Positions 21,951 through 29,445 of a stretch of 29,842 nt of DNA are shown piece by piece. The notes below the pieces were generated by a model. It saw nothing but the letters and a program-made list of their open reading frames with translations, did no database searches and was not told where the DNA came from. The DNA is from Paraktedonobacter sp036384215 (GTDB lineage: Bacteria > Chloroflexota > Ktedonobacteria > Ktedonobacterales > Ktedonobacteraceae), in the NCBI GenBank assembly GCA_036384215.1, contig DASVMX010000548.1:1-29842 (forward strand), read 5' to 3'. Each line of letters starts with the position of its first letter. Positions within the stretch are counted from its first letter, which is position 1. A program made the translations under genes and the position numbers.

Positions 21951-22713
21951 GAAGCAAGTATAGCACAGTCTGACCAGATCTTCAGGCAAGATATCTCCTG
22001 GCTCCAGACGCTGATTCGCCTGCGCGAAACGGGCATGCCGCTGGCGCAGATGATCCATTTCGCCGAACTGCGAAGCCAGGGCGATGGCACGGCTACTGAG
22101 CGCCGGCTCATCCTGGAAGAACACCAGCGCGCCCTGGAGCAGCATATGCACAAATTAGAGCAGCATATGGACGAACTGGCGTACGCCCTGGACCTCGACC
22201 CGCTTGAACTGCGCCTGCGCAATGACACACCAGTTCATCCCCAGAGCGGCCAGCCCTGGTCGAGCCGGAATCTACGCGAATGCTTTGAAGTGGGCGCGCA
22301 GGCCTTCGGCTGGGAACGCCGCCCACGCGCGCCGCGCTCTATGCGAGACGGTCATGAACTGATCGGCTGGGGCGTGGCTGGCAGCTACTATCCCTACAAT
22401 CGCCAGCCAGCAGAGGCCCGCTTGCGCCTGCTAGCCAATGGCAGCGCGCTTATCCAGAGCAGCGCAACCGACATTGGCCCCGGCACCGCCACTATCCTGG
22501 CCCAGATCGCTTCGGACGCGCTCGGCCTGCCTCTGGCAAAGATTCGCTGCGAACTTTGTTGAAAACCCCGACCTGGAACTCAATCCGCTCGGAGTCAAAG
22601 GCGTCGGCGAAATCGCTATTGTTGGCATCGCCCCGGCTATCGCCAATGCCATTTACCACGCCACAGGCCGCCGCATACGCGACCTGCCCATTACCATGGA
22701 TAAATTGTTGTAG
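21951..22713 (+). pseudogene. Chimeric remnant: MerR regulator C-terminus joined to a molybdopterin hydroxylase gene with an internal deletion
   Basis: Three pieces are recognisable. From about 21980 to 22170 the frame encodes a MerR-family tail (WLQTLIRLRETGMPLAQM, then FAELRSQGDGT and ERRLILEEHQRALEQ), with its DNA-binding head missing. In the same frame, from about 22170 to 22562, comes a xanthine dehydrogenase large-subunit segment (ELAYALDLDPLELRLRND, GWGVAGSYYPYNRQPAEARL). This ends at a stop codon. Another frame then continues the enzyme C-terminus, ENPDLELNPLGVKGVGEIAI. Roughly 200 or more residues between the last two pieces are missing. No start codon or ribosome site opens the MerR piece; ATG 22035 lies inside it. 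Confidence 0.82.
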
Positions 22714-22789
22714 AAGTTTGGGAAGCCAGTCCTGGAGGACAGGCATACCAGCAGCCTGTCCTCCAGGACCGGCTTCCCAAACTTCTACA
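22709..22789. repeat. 36-bp near-perfect inverted repeat between convergent genes
   Basis: Arms 22709-22744 and 22754-22789 pair at 35 of 36 positions around a 9-nt loop. It overlaps the last codons of the hydroxylase remnant and ends 16 nt from the end of the LLM gene. It may be a bidirectional terminator, but its size and lack of a T-run leave a repeat-element origin open. Confidence 0.8.
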
Positions 22790-22804
22790 GGGATTTCTAG
22801 TTTG

Positions 22805-23824
22805 CTAAACGTTGCGCGCTTCCAACCCGAAGGTTTGCGCCAGGAGTTCAAGGACGTGGACGCGGTTTTCGTGGCCATAGATGAGGGTGGTGATCATCAG
22901 TTCATCGGCTTTAGTACGCTCGATCAAGCTTTCCAGTTGGTTTTTCACTTTGCCAGGTGTGCCCATGATGCGCTGCGCGCGTACGGTCTGCGCCAGAGCC
23001 AGTTCGCTGGGAGTGTAGACATGAGCCAGCGCCTCTGCAGGGCTGGGCAGCGGACCTGAGCGCCCGCTGCGCATGCGCGCCCAGGCCAGGGCCATTGAAG
23101 CGACCAGTTCCTCCACACGTTCGTCAGTATCCGCGCAGACCACCGAGGTGGCAACAATTGTGTGAGACCGCTGAATAACGGCGGACGGCTCAAATTGCTC
23201 CTGATACAGCTTTGTGGCCAGCTCAGCTCCCTGCGGATTGATATGGTGCGCGAAGGCAAAACCCAGACCAAGGGTCGCGGACACCCGGGCGCTATAATCG
23301 CTGGAACCCAGCAGCCAGACAGGCGGCAAACTGGTATCAGTCGGCACGGCGCTGACAGAATGGAAAGGATGGTCGTCCGGGAAACCCGCGTTGCTGAAAG
23401 CAAAAAGCTGCGCCAACTGCTCGGTGAAGTCATCAGCTCCCAGCGCGGCCTTCGAGCGGCGCAGCGCCAGGGCGGTCATTGGATCTGTGCCTGGCGCGCG
23501 TCCGATCCCCAGGTCAATCCGCTCGGGATGAAGCGCGGCCAGCACACGGAAGTTTTCAGCCACCTTGAGCGGCGCGTGATTAGGCAACATCACGCCGCCT
23601 GAACCCACACGGATGCTCTTCGTAGCCTCGGCAATGTGTCCAATCATAATCTCAGGCGAAGAGCTGGCCAGCATCGACGTATTGTGATGTTCAGCCAACC
23701 AGTAACGCGAATACCCAAGCCGCTCGGCCTGGCGCGCCAGTTCAATCGTATTGCGCAGCGCCTGAGTACTGGTCACGCCGGCATCAATCGGCGAAAGGTC
23801 AAGCACTGAAAGAGGAAATGCCAT
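22805..23824 (-). CDS. LLM-class flavin-dependent oxidoreductase (MsnO8-like)
   Basis: The 339-residue luciferase-like monooxygenase has a TIM-barrel fold. It shows the MsnO8 subfamily pattern: LSVLDLSPIDAG at the start, GYSRYWLAEHHNTSMLASSSPEI, RVGSGGVMLPNHAPLKVAE and LGIGRAPGTDPMTALALRR. These enzymes use reduced FMN or F420. The presence of F420 biosynthesis genes 3 kb away makes F420 use possible, though MsnO8 relatives are usually treated as FMN-dependent. AAAGGA lies 9 nt before the ATG. It is monocistronic and converges on the hydroxylase remnant. The substrate is unknown. Confidence 0.92.
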   Translation of the reverse strand: MAFPLSVLDLSPIDAGVTSTQALRNTIELARQAERLGYSRYWLAEHHNTSMLASSSPEIMIGHIAEATKSIRVGSGGVMLPNHAPLKVAENFRVLAALHPERIDLGIGRAPGTDPMTALALRRSKAALGADDFTEQLAQLFAFSNAGFPDDHPFHSVSAVPTDTSLPPVWLLGSSDYSARVSATLGLGFAFAHHINPQGAELATKLYQEQFEPSAVIQRSHTIVATSVVCADTDERVEELVASMALAWARMRSGRSGPLPSPAEALAHVYTPSELALAQTVRAQRIMGTPGKVKNQLESLIERTKADELMITTLIYGHENRVHVLELLAQTFGLEARNV

Positions 23825-23924
23825 ACTGTGATGTCCTTTATAGAGCCAGGATCAAAACTTTTTCTACTTCTGTCTCATCAAGAAGAACACTCCATAACCC
23901 GGCATTTATGCCCGCTCGACCAGC

Positions 23925-24182
23925 CTATTTTCCCTGGCTCTCCCCGCGCATGACCTCCTCTATATAACGCGCCTCTCGCTTCTTGCGCAACCGGTCTGAA
24001 ACAATAGCAAAAACGATTGAGAGAACGATTGAGACTATCAGAACCCAGATCGCCACTGTCCTCTGTTGAGCCACAAGACACAAACCTACGGAAAGAAAGA
24101 TCCCAACGATCATGATCATTGTAAACAACTGACTGGAAGCAGGATAGCCCGTATATGTTTTAACGCCAATCTTTCTGTTCAT
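23925..24182 (-). CDS. Small two-helix membrane protein (85 aa)
   Basis: This unrecognised small membrane protein has two hydrophobic helices, about residues 20-38 (FTMIMIVGIFLSVGLCLVA) and 44-62 (AIWVLIVSIVLSIVFAIVS). A strongly basic then mixed-charge cytoplasmic tail (DRLRKKREARYIEEVMRGE) follows. GGTGGA lies 3 nt before the ATG, a weak and close ribosome site. It lies upstream of, and divergent from, the kinase gene. It is not related by eye to the 66-residue membrane protein at 20.4-20.6 kb. Confidence 0.65.
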   Translation of the reverse strand: MNRKIGVKTYTGYPASSQLFTMIMIVGIFLSVGLCLVAQQRTVAIWVLIVSIVLSIVFAIVSDRLRKKREARYIEEVMRGESQGK

Positions 24183-24285
24183 TGATCCACCATTTTGTCT
24201 TTCCCTTCTTTAGCCAGGTAGCAAAGCTACCAGATCCTTCCGCATAAAACTCATGCTTACACATGAAACGAACACATGGGTTTAG

Positions 24286-24350
24286 AGATAACAGGGAATC
24301 TGAACAAGAGCAGCGTCACCGTGCCATTCTTGTTCAGATTCCTTGTTATC
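24286..24350. repeat. Inverted repeat between divergent genes
   Basis: Arms of 22 nt (24287-24308 and 24329-24350) pair at 21 positions plus one G-T pair, around a 20-nt loop. It lies upstream of both flanking genes, so it is unlikely to terminate either. It may be a small repeat element or a regulatory site. No flanking target duplication is visible. Confidence 0.75.
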
Positions 24351-24404
24351 ACCGGCATTTGAACCAAAAAGCTCCGAATAGTCCTACTGAAAGGCCGTTT
24401 TCAT

Positions 24405-24433
24405 TTGACGAAGCGCCCTGGAAAAGCTACAAT
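24405..24433 (+). promoter_or_regulatory. Promoter of the protein kinase gene
   Basis: TTGACG (24405-24410) and TACAAT (24428-24433) with a 17-bp spacer, each matching five of six consensus bases. The transcription start is expected near 24440, giving a leader of about 50 nt. Confidence 0.8.
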
Positions 24434-24490
24434 GAATGAGAAGAGAGCAGAAAGTCTGTAGTGCTTCCAGGGCGATTCGAGGAAGAAGCT

Positions 24491-26011
24491 ATGAGCACAT
24501 CCCTTTTTTGCGATTTTTGCGGGGCAGCATTGGCGGAAACCACCAGTCTATGCACTGCCTGTGGTGCTGCTATCGTCTCCTCCTGTAGCGCAATCGCGCC
24601 GCCAGGTAAACAGATCGCTACGGCATCTGGCTATGCCCAAACAGCCTCTTCTCCATCACAAACTCCCTGCGCGCTCCCGCCTAAATTCTTGCTCGCCCGC
24701 CGCTATCGAATTCTCCGCCAACTGGGTCGAGGTGGATTCGCGACTGTCTATCAGGCCAGAGATCGCGCTCAGGGGAATAGACTGGTCGCGATCAAGCAGT
24801 TTCACCTGGAAACGCTCAGCCTGCAAGCGATGCTCGACGCCACCGATGCCTATACTCGCGAGGTCAATCATCTCTCACAATTGCGCCACCGACACCTCCC
24901 ACGCATCTACGCCCATTTTATGGATGAGCAGCACTGGTACATTGTCATGGAATACATCGATGGCAGAACCCTGGAAGAAGTGCTGCAAAACAGCCGCCAC
25001 GGCTCTCTGCCGGCCATGCAGGTGCTTGATATCGGCATCGTGTTGTGCGACGTGCTGCGCTACCTGCATACACGGCAACCCCCGCTGATTTTTCGCGATG
25101 TTAAACCGGCGAATGTCATCCTCACACGCTCAAATAAGCTGTACCTGATTGATTTCGGCACAACCAAGCTCTATCGGCCCGGCTGGAAAGACACCGGCCC
25201 GCTCGGCACGCCAGGCTACGCAGCTCCCGAACAGTACGGCAGGCGCGCCCATACCACGCCTCAGAGCGATATCTATAGCCTGGGAGCCACGCTCCAGACC
25301 CTGCTCACTGGCAAAGAGCCGCTGGAGATCCTCCAACACGGCCTTCCACTCAAACCTTCCAGGCGCGTTCCACCCCGCCTGCAACACGAGATCACGCGTA
25401 TGCTCGTTCGTGAAGCGACCAGCAGGCCATCGAATGTCACAGAGGTCAAACAGACGCTGCAAGAGATTAAAGCGCAATTTCCCAGCCAGAAAATCAAAGC
25501 TGCCTGCTCCTTCTTCGCGGAAACATTCAAGGAAACCTCGGCCCTGGCATGTATGGCTCTGATCCTGCTCGCGTTTGTGGATGTTGCCGCATTCGCGGAT
25601 ATGACCCTGCAAGTGCTCTGGGCGATATCCTTACTGATTATCGTAGGTTTTACTACTCTGAGTAGCATATTTAAGTTGCGCATCGCCAGCCAGGAGAGTC
25701 AGGCCCGGCTCGCCACAAGCGAAAAATTCTCTATCATCTGGAGGCAACTCTCCCTCTCCCTCCCTCTTTCTCTACTAGCTTCGATGGCCCTCTACTATTT
25801 CATGTATATCATCAATCTCTTTGGATCTTCTCCAGGCGACGAGAATCTGGGCGTCGATGTGGTGACGTTTGTAATCATTGTCGGCGGGAGCATTGTCGCC
25901 AGCCTTGGCTGGGCTATCAGACAGTTCTTTGTTGTCAGATCCGCGCGCAAACGTGCCAACCAGCGCCAGCAGGAAATTTTAATCCAACAGCTTACGCGCA
26001 TCCACCATTAA
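24491..26011 (+). CDS. Membrane-anchored Ser/Thr protein kinase with an N-terminal zinc ribbon
   Basis: The 506-residue Hanks-type kinase is embedded in the membrane by its C-terminus. Residues 7-24 form a zinc ribbon (C7-x2-C10, C21-x2-C24). The kinase domain spans about 72-335 with intact elements: the GRGGFATV loop, K102, E124, D203-K205-N208 in FRDVKPANV, D221 in DFG, and GTPGYAAPEQY. The usual HRD histidine is Phe, common in kinases of this phylum and cyanobacteria. Four hydrophobic helices follow from about residue 355 to 490. There is no extracellular sensor domain, so the input may be membrane- or zinc-related. The ATG is preceded by GAGGAAG. Confidence 0.93.
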   Translation: MSTSLFCDFCGAALAETTSLCTACGAAIVSSCSAIAPPGKQIATASGYAQTASSPSQTPCALPPKFLLARRYRILRQLGRGGFATVYQARDRAQGNRLVAIKQFHLETLSLQAMLDATDAYTREVNHLSQLRHRHLPRIYAHFMDEQHWYIVMEYIDGRTLEEVLQNSRHGSLPAMQVLDIGIVLCDVLRYLHTRQPPLIFRDVKPANVILTRSNKLYLIDFGTTKLYRPGWKDTGPLGTPGYAAPEQYGRRAHTTPQSDIYSLGATLQTLLTGKEPLEILQHGLPLKPSRRVPPRLQHEITRMLVREATSRPSNVTEVKQTLQEIKAQFPSQKIKAACSFFAETFKETSALACMALILLAFVDVAAFADMTLQVLWAISLLIIVGFTTLSSIFKLRIASQESQARLATSEKFSIIWRQLSLSLPLSLLASMALYYFMYIINLFGSSPGDENLGVDVVTFVIIVGGSIVASLGWAIRQFFVVRSARKRANQRQQEILIQQLTRIHH

Positions 26012-26049
26012 ACAAGCCAGGCCACGCCTCTTCTCCAACACTTTACAAT

Positions 26050-26079
26050 TTGCAGTGTTGGGCTCTCGGAACATATAAT
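26050..26079 (+). promoter_or_regulatory. Promoter of the F420 biosynthesis genes
   Basis: TTGCAG (26050-26055) and consensus TATAAT (26074-26079) with an 18-bp spacer. The start site, near 26086, lies downstream of an in-frame ATG at 26078, which therefore cannot be the translation start. This supports the GTG at 26108. Confidence 0.65.
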
Positions 26080-26107
26080 GTACTCGTTAACCCAAGGGAG
26101 GCATGGT

Positions 26108-26878
26108 GTGAATACAGAAATACGCATTATACCGGTCAATGGTATCGGTGAAATATCTTCAGGAGCCGATTTAGGGCTCCTTATCTTTGAGGCGCTCCAG
26201 GCACAGCAGATGACGCTCCAGCAAGGCGATGTGCTGGTGGTAACGCAAAAAATTGTCTCCAAGGCCGAAGGGCAACTGGTCAAACTGGAGACGGTCGAAC
26301 CCTCGGAGTTCGCGCGCATTGCCGCGCAGACCAGCCGCAAGGATGCGCACTATATTGAGGTGGCCCTGCGCGAGAGCCGCCGAATTGTGCGCATGGACCA
26401 CGGAGTACTGCTCACAGAGACACACCACGGTTTTATCTGTGCCAATTCGGGCATCGATGAGTCCAATGTGAGCGGCAACGAAGGTGAGGTTATGCTCCTG
26501 CCGCAGGATTCGGACCACTCCGCCCGCGAGATACGCGCGCGGCTCCAGAAATTGTCGCACGAGGGTACGAACTTTGAGATCGGGGTGATTATTTCCGATA
26601 CCTGGGGCCGGCCCTGGCGCAATGGGCAGGTGAATATGGCCATCGGCGTGTCCGGCCTGGAGTCGCTGGCAGACTACCGCGGCCAGTACGATCCTTACGG
26701 CTACGAACTCCACGCCAGCGTAATCGCGGTGGCCGATGAACTGGCCTCGGCGGCGGAACTGGTGATGGGTAAAATTGACCGCGTGCCAGTGGCGTTGATC
26801 CGCGGCTATAGCTATATTCCAGCTTCCGGCACAGTGCAGGCGCTGCTGCGCGATCCCGCGACCGATATGTTCCGCTAA
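26108..26878 (+). CDS. cofE: Coenzyme F420-0:L-glutamate ligase
   Basis: The 256-residue cytoplasmic enzyme adds gamma-linked glutamates to F420-0 using GTP. The family blocks are clear: RIIPVNGIGEISSGADLG, GDVLVVTQKIVSKAEGQ, TETHHGFICANSGIDESNV, IISDTWGRPWRNGQVNMAIG and RGYSYIPASGTV. The GTG at 26108 was chosen because AAGGGAGG lies 6 nt upstream and the promoter overlaps the earlier ATG. Mycobacterial FbiB fuses this enzyme to a nitroreductase domain. Here the two are separate neighbours, with the nitroreductase gene 40 nt downstream. The genes cofD and cofC follow on the same strand. Confidence 0.94.
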   Translation: MNTEIRIIPVNGIGEISSGADLGLLIFEALQAQQMTLQQGDVLVVTQKIVSKAEGQLVKLETVEPSEFARIAAQTSRKDAHYIEVALRESRRIVRMDHGVLLTETHHGFICANSGIDESNVSGNEGEVMLLPQDSDHSAREIRARLQKLSHEGTNFEIGVIISDTWGRPWRNGQVNMAIGVSGLESLADYRGQYDPYGYELHASVIAVADELASAAELVMGKIDRVPVALIRGYSYIPASGTVQALLRDPATDMFR

Positions 26879-26918
26879 GGGCCAGGCCACAAGCAGAGAG
26901 AACCAGAAAGAACAGAAC

Positions 26919-27569
26919 GTGACGATACATTCTGAACAGCGGACCACAACCCGGTCCGAACGCGCCGGTACGCTGGAGGAACTGATCCAGGGCCGGCGTA
27001 GCGTGCGCCAGTATCAGCCCACTCCAGTAGCGCGGGAACTCATCGAACGCGTGCTGGAGGCCGCGCGCTGGGCTCCTTCGCCCCACGGTCGCCAGCCCTG
27101 GCGCTTTGTTGTCCTGACCCGCCAGGAGCGCAAGGAGCACCTGGCTGACTTTATGGGTGAGAGCTGGCAGAAAAATCTGGAAATGGATGGGCAGGACGCG
27201 AAGGTTGTGCAGATTCGCCTGGAAAAATCGCGCCAGCGCATTCTCCAGGCGCCAGCTCTGATTATCCCCTGTCTCTACCTGGAAGATCTGGATCGCTATC
27301 CTGACGAGCAGCGCCAGAACGACGAGACGACCATGGCCATCCAGAGCCTGGGCGCGGCCATCCAGAATATGCTGCTGATGGCCTACGAGCTGGGTCTGGA
27401 CGGCGGCTGGATGTGCGCGCCGCTCTTCTGCCCGGAAGTGGTCTGCGAGGCTCTGGGCCTGGACCCGCGACTGATGCCCCACGCGCTGATTACACTGGGC
27501 TACGCGGCGGCGGACCCCAAGCGCCGGGTGCGCCGCCCTTTGCACGAGTTGATTGTTTCTTTCGATTAG
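26919..27569 (+). CDS. Nitroreductase-family protein, probable dehydro-F420 reductase (FbiB C-terminal domain homologue)
   Basis: The 216-residue FMN-dependent nitroreductase-fold protein has ELIQGRRSVRQYQPTPVARE (FMN phosphate site), EAARWAPSPHGRQPWRFVV and the C-terminal DGGWMCAPLF...LGYAAADPKRR segment. Its position between cofE and cofD mirrors the two-domain FbiB of mycobacteria, whose C-terminal domain reduces dehydro-F420-0 made from phosphoenolpyruvate. I infer the same role. The GTG start at 26919 has only a weak AGAAAG ribosome site. The stop lies 14 nt before the cofD ATG. An unrelated nitroreductase function cannot be excluded. Confidence 0.85.
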   Translation: MTIHSEQRTTTRSERAGTLEELIQGRRSVRQYQPTPVARELIERVLEAARWAPSPHGRQPWRFVVLTRQERKEHLADFMGESWQKNLEMDGQDAKVVQIRLEKSRQRILQAPALIIPCLYLEDLDRYPDEQRQNDETTMAIQSLGAAIQNMLLMAYELGLDGGWMCAPLFCPEVVCEALGLDPRLMPHALITLGYAAADPKRRVRRPLHELIVSFD

Positions 27570-27583
27570 AGGAGAATGTGACG

Positions 27584-28537
27584 ATGATTGTAGTTCTGGC
27601 CGGCGGGGTAGGCGCGGCGCGCTTTTTACAGGGTGTCGTCCAGGTAGTCCCGCAAGAAGAGATCATGGTGATCGCGAACACAGGCGACGACCGCGAATTT
27701 TATGGCCTGCACGTTTCGCCCGACGTGGATATTGTGATGTATACCCTGGCCGGACTGGTCAACGAGTCTCAGGGCTGGGGCATCGCTGGCGATACCTATA
27801 ACACCATGCAGCAGTTGACCAGCTACGGCCAGGAGAGCTGGTTTGCGCTGGGTGACCGCGACCTGGCCACGCATATCCATCGCACACAGCTCCTGCGCCA
27901 GGGCGAGACGCTCAGCGAAATTACCGACGACCTGCGCGCGCGCCTGGGCCTGAAGCTGCGCATTCTGCCCATGAGCAATCAGCCCGTCCAGACCCATGTT
28001 CTGACGCCCGCGGGCCTGCTGCACTTCGAGGAATATTTTGTCAAACGTCGTTGTTCTGACCCTGTACAGGACGTTCAATTCGTTGGCGCCAGTTCGGCGA
28101 AACCAGCGCCCGGCCTGCTGGACGCGATTAAAGAGGCTGAAGCCATCCTGATCGCCCCCAGCAATCCAATCGTCAGCATCGGCAGCATTCTCTCGGTGCC
28201 TGGCGTCCACGATGCTCTGCACGAGGCCAGCGGCATGGTGATCGCGGTCAGCCCACTCGTAGGAGGCGCTCCTATCAAGGGGCCAGCGGATAAACTGATG
28301 AGTGGCCTGCATATGGAGGTCTCCGCGGTAGGCGTGGCACGCCATTATCGCGATTTCCTGGATGTCATGGTCATCGACCAGCAAGACACACACCTGCTTG
28401 GCGCTATCGAAGACCTGGGCATCCCGGCCATCGCCACGGACACCATTATGCGCGATGCTCCAACTAAAGCCGCGCTGGCCCGCACCGTGCTGGAAGCAGC
28501 CGGCCTGGATCGCTTTAAACAAAGCATCGTCCCATAG
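27584..28537 (+). CDS. cofD: 2-phospho-L-lactate/phosphoenolpyruvate transferase of F420 synthesis
   Basis: The 317-residue enzyme (CofD/FbiA) joins the guanylyl-activated phospho-acid made by CofC to the deazaflavin Fo, giving F420-0 or dehydro-F420-0. Signatures visible are VLAGGVGAARFLQG at the N-terminus, NTGDDREFYGLHVSPDVDIV, YTLAG, and LIAPSNPIVSIGSIL. AGAGGAG overlaps the end of the previous gene and is 9 nt from the ATG at 27584; the GTG two codons earlier would have a spacer of only 3 nt. It is tightly linked to the nitroreductase gene, so the two are co-transcribed. The Fo synthase gene is not in this window. Confidence 0.94.
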   Translation: MIVVLAGGVGAARFLQGVVQVVPQEEIMVIANTGDDREFYGLHVSPDVDIVMYTLAGLVNESQGWGIAGDTYNTMQQLTSYGQESWFALGDRDLATHIHRTQLLRQGETLSEITDDLRARLGLKLRILPMSNQPVQTHVLTPAGLLHFEEYFVKRRCSDPVQDVQFVGASSAKPAPGLLDAIKEAEAILIAPSNPIVSIGSILSVPGVHDALHEASGMVIAVSPLVGGAPIKGPADKLMSGLHMEVSAVGVARHYRDFLDVMVIDQQDTHLLGAIEDLGIPAIATDTIMRDAPTKAALARTVLEAAGLDRFKQSIVP

Positions 28538-28677
28538 ATGCACTCCAGGCGGCCAGACCGGCCATGATAGAAGCATTAAAAACAATATCTTTTGATGGGT
28601 AGGAAGCTCGCCCTCGCGAATTCCACACACTCGTTTCGCTCTGGTAAATTGACATAAGGATCTTAGTTTTTGACTCT

Positions 28678-29397
28678 ATGAAATACTCAGCACTCGTGCC
28701 GGTGAAGTCCCTGGCCCTCGCGAAGAGTCGCCTGGCATCTCACCTCTCTCAGCACCAGCGGGAAACTCTGGTGCTGGATATGCTCCAACACGTAGTTCAC
28801 ACGCTCTGCGAGAGCGAGGTTTTTGAGCAGGTTTATGTGGTGAGCGCCGATGCACATGTCCTGGAACTGGCGCTGCATTGGGGCGCTGAGGCGCTGCGGG
28901 AAACTCAGCCAGGACATAATCCCGCGCTCCAGGCCGCTGCTCTGACTATTATGGAACGGGCGGCCTGGCGCGATGGGCTGTATGTACCATGGCTCACCCT
29001 CTCTCAGCGCGCCGATTTCCAGCAGATGCCCGCGGAGCCCGCCCTGCACATGCTGCGCGACGAGGCACTGCTGACCATCTCGGCGGACCTTCCGCTGATA
29101 AACCCGGCGGATATTCTGGACATGGCTCGGCAGGCTGAACGCTACCAGGTAGTACTGGCCAGTTCAGAAGACGGCACAGGCACCAATGCCCTGCTGGTTC
29201 GTCCTCCACTGGCTCTGCCTTATCTTTTTGGAGTAAATAGTCTCCCCACGTATCTCCACGCGGCCAGCACGCGCCAGATGAGTTCAATGCTCTATCGCAA
29301 CGCTCACCTGGCCTTCGATGTCGATACGCCCGCTGATTTCCAGCAACTCGAACAAACGGAGCGCGCCTGGTCAGCCCTGGCCAGTTCCGCCGTCTGA
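28678..29397 (+). CDS. cofC: 2-phospho-L-lactate/phosphoenolpyruvate guanylyltransferase
   Basis: The 239-residue nucleotidyltransferase (CofC/FbiD) activates 2-phospholactate or phosphoenolpyruvate with GTP, the first step of F420 side-chain assembly. The N-terminus ALVPVKSLALAKSRLA is the GTP-binding signature. ISADLPLINPADI and SSEDGTGTNALLVRPP are the metal and substrate motifs, and FDVDTPADF closes the domain. About 42 residues separate GHNPALQAAA from the SADLPLI strand where 10-15 are usual, so there is an insertion of roughly 30 residues. The ribosome site is weak (AAGGA 17 nt upstream). It lies 140 nt after cofD. Confidence 0.92.
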   Translation: MKYSALVPVKSLALAKSRLASHLSQHQRETLVLDMLQHVVHTLCESEVFEQVYVVSADAHVLELALHWGAEALRETQPGHNPALQAAALTIMERAAWRDGLYVPWLTLSQRADFQQMPAEPALHMLRDEALLTISADLPLINPADILDMARQAERYQVVLASSEDGTGTNALLVRPPLALPYLFGVNSLPTYLHAASTRQMSSMLYRNAHLAFDVDTPADFQQLEQTERAWSALASSAV

Positions 29398-29445
29398 CCC
29401 ACGCGATCCGAAGCAATTACTGAAACTATTTCTGGAGGTTTTCTC

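Noticed and set aside
26589..27545. A 318-codon open frame on the minus strand
   Set aside because: It is antisense to cofE and the nitroreductase gene and has no recognisable domain or ribosome site.
28649..28677. A separate promoter for cofC from TTGACA at 28649
   Set aside because: No acceptable -10 box lies at 16-18 bp; only GACTCT is present.
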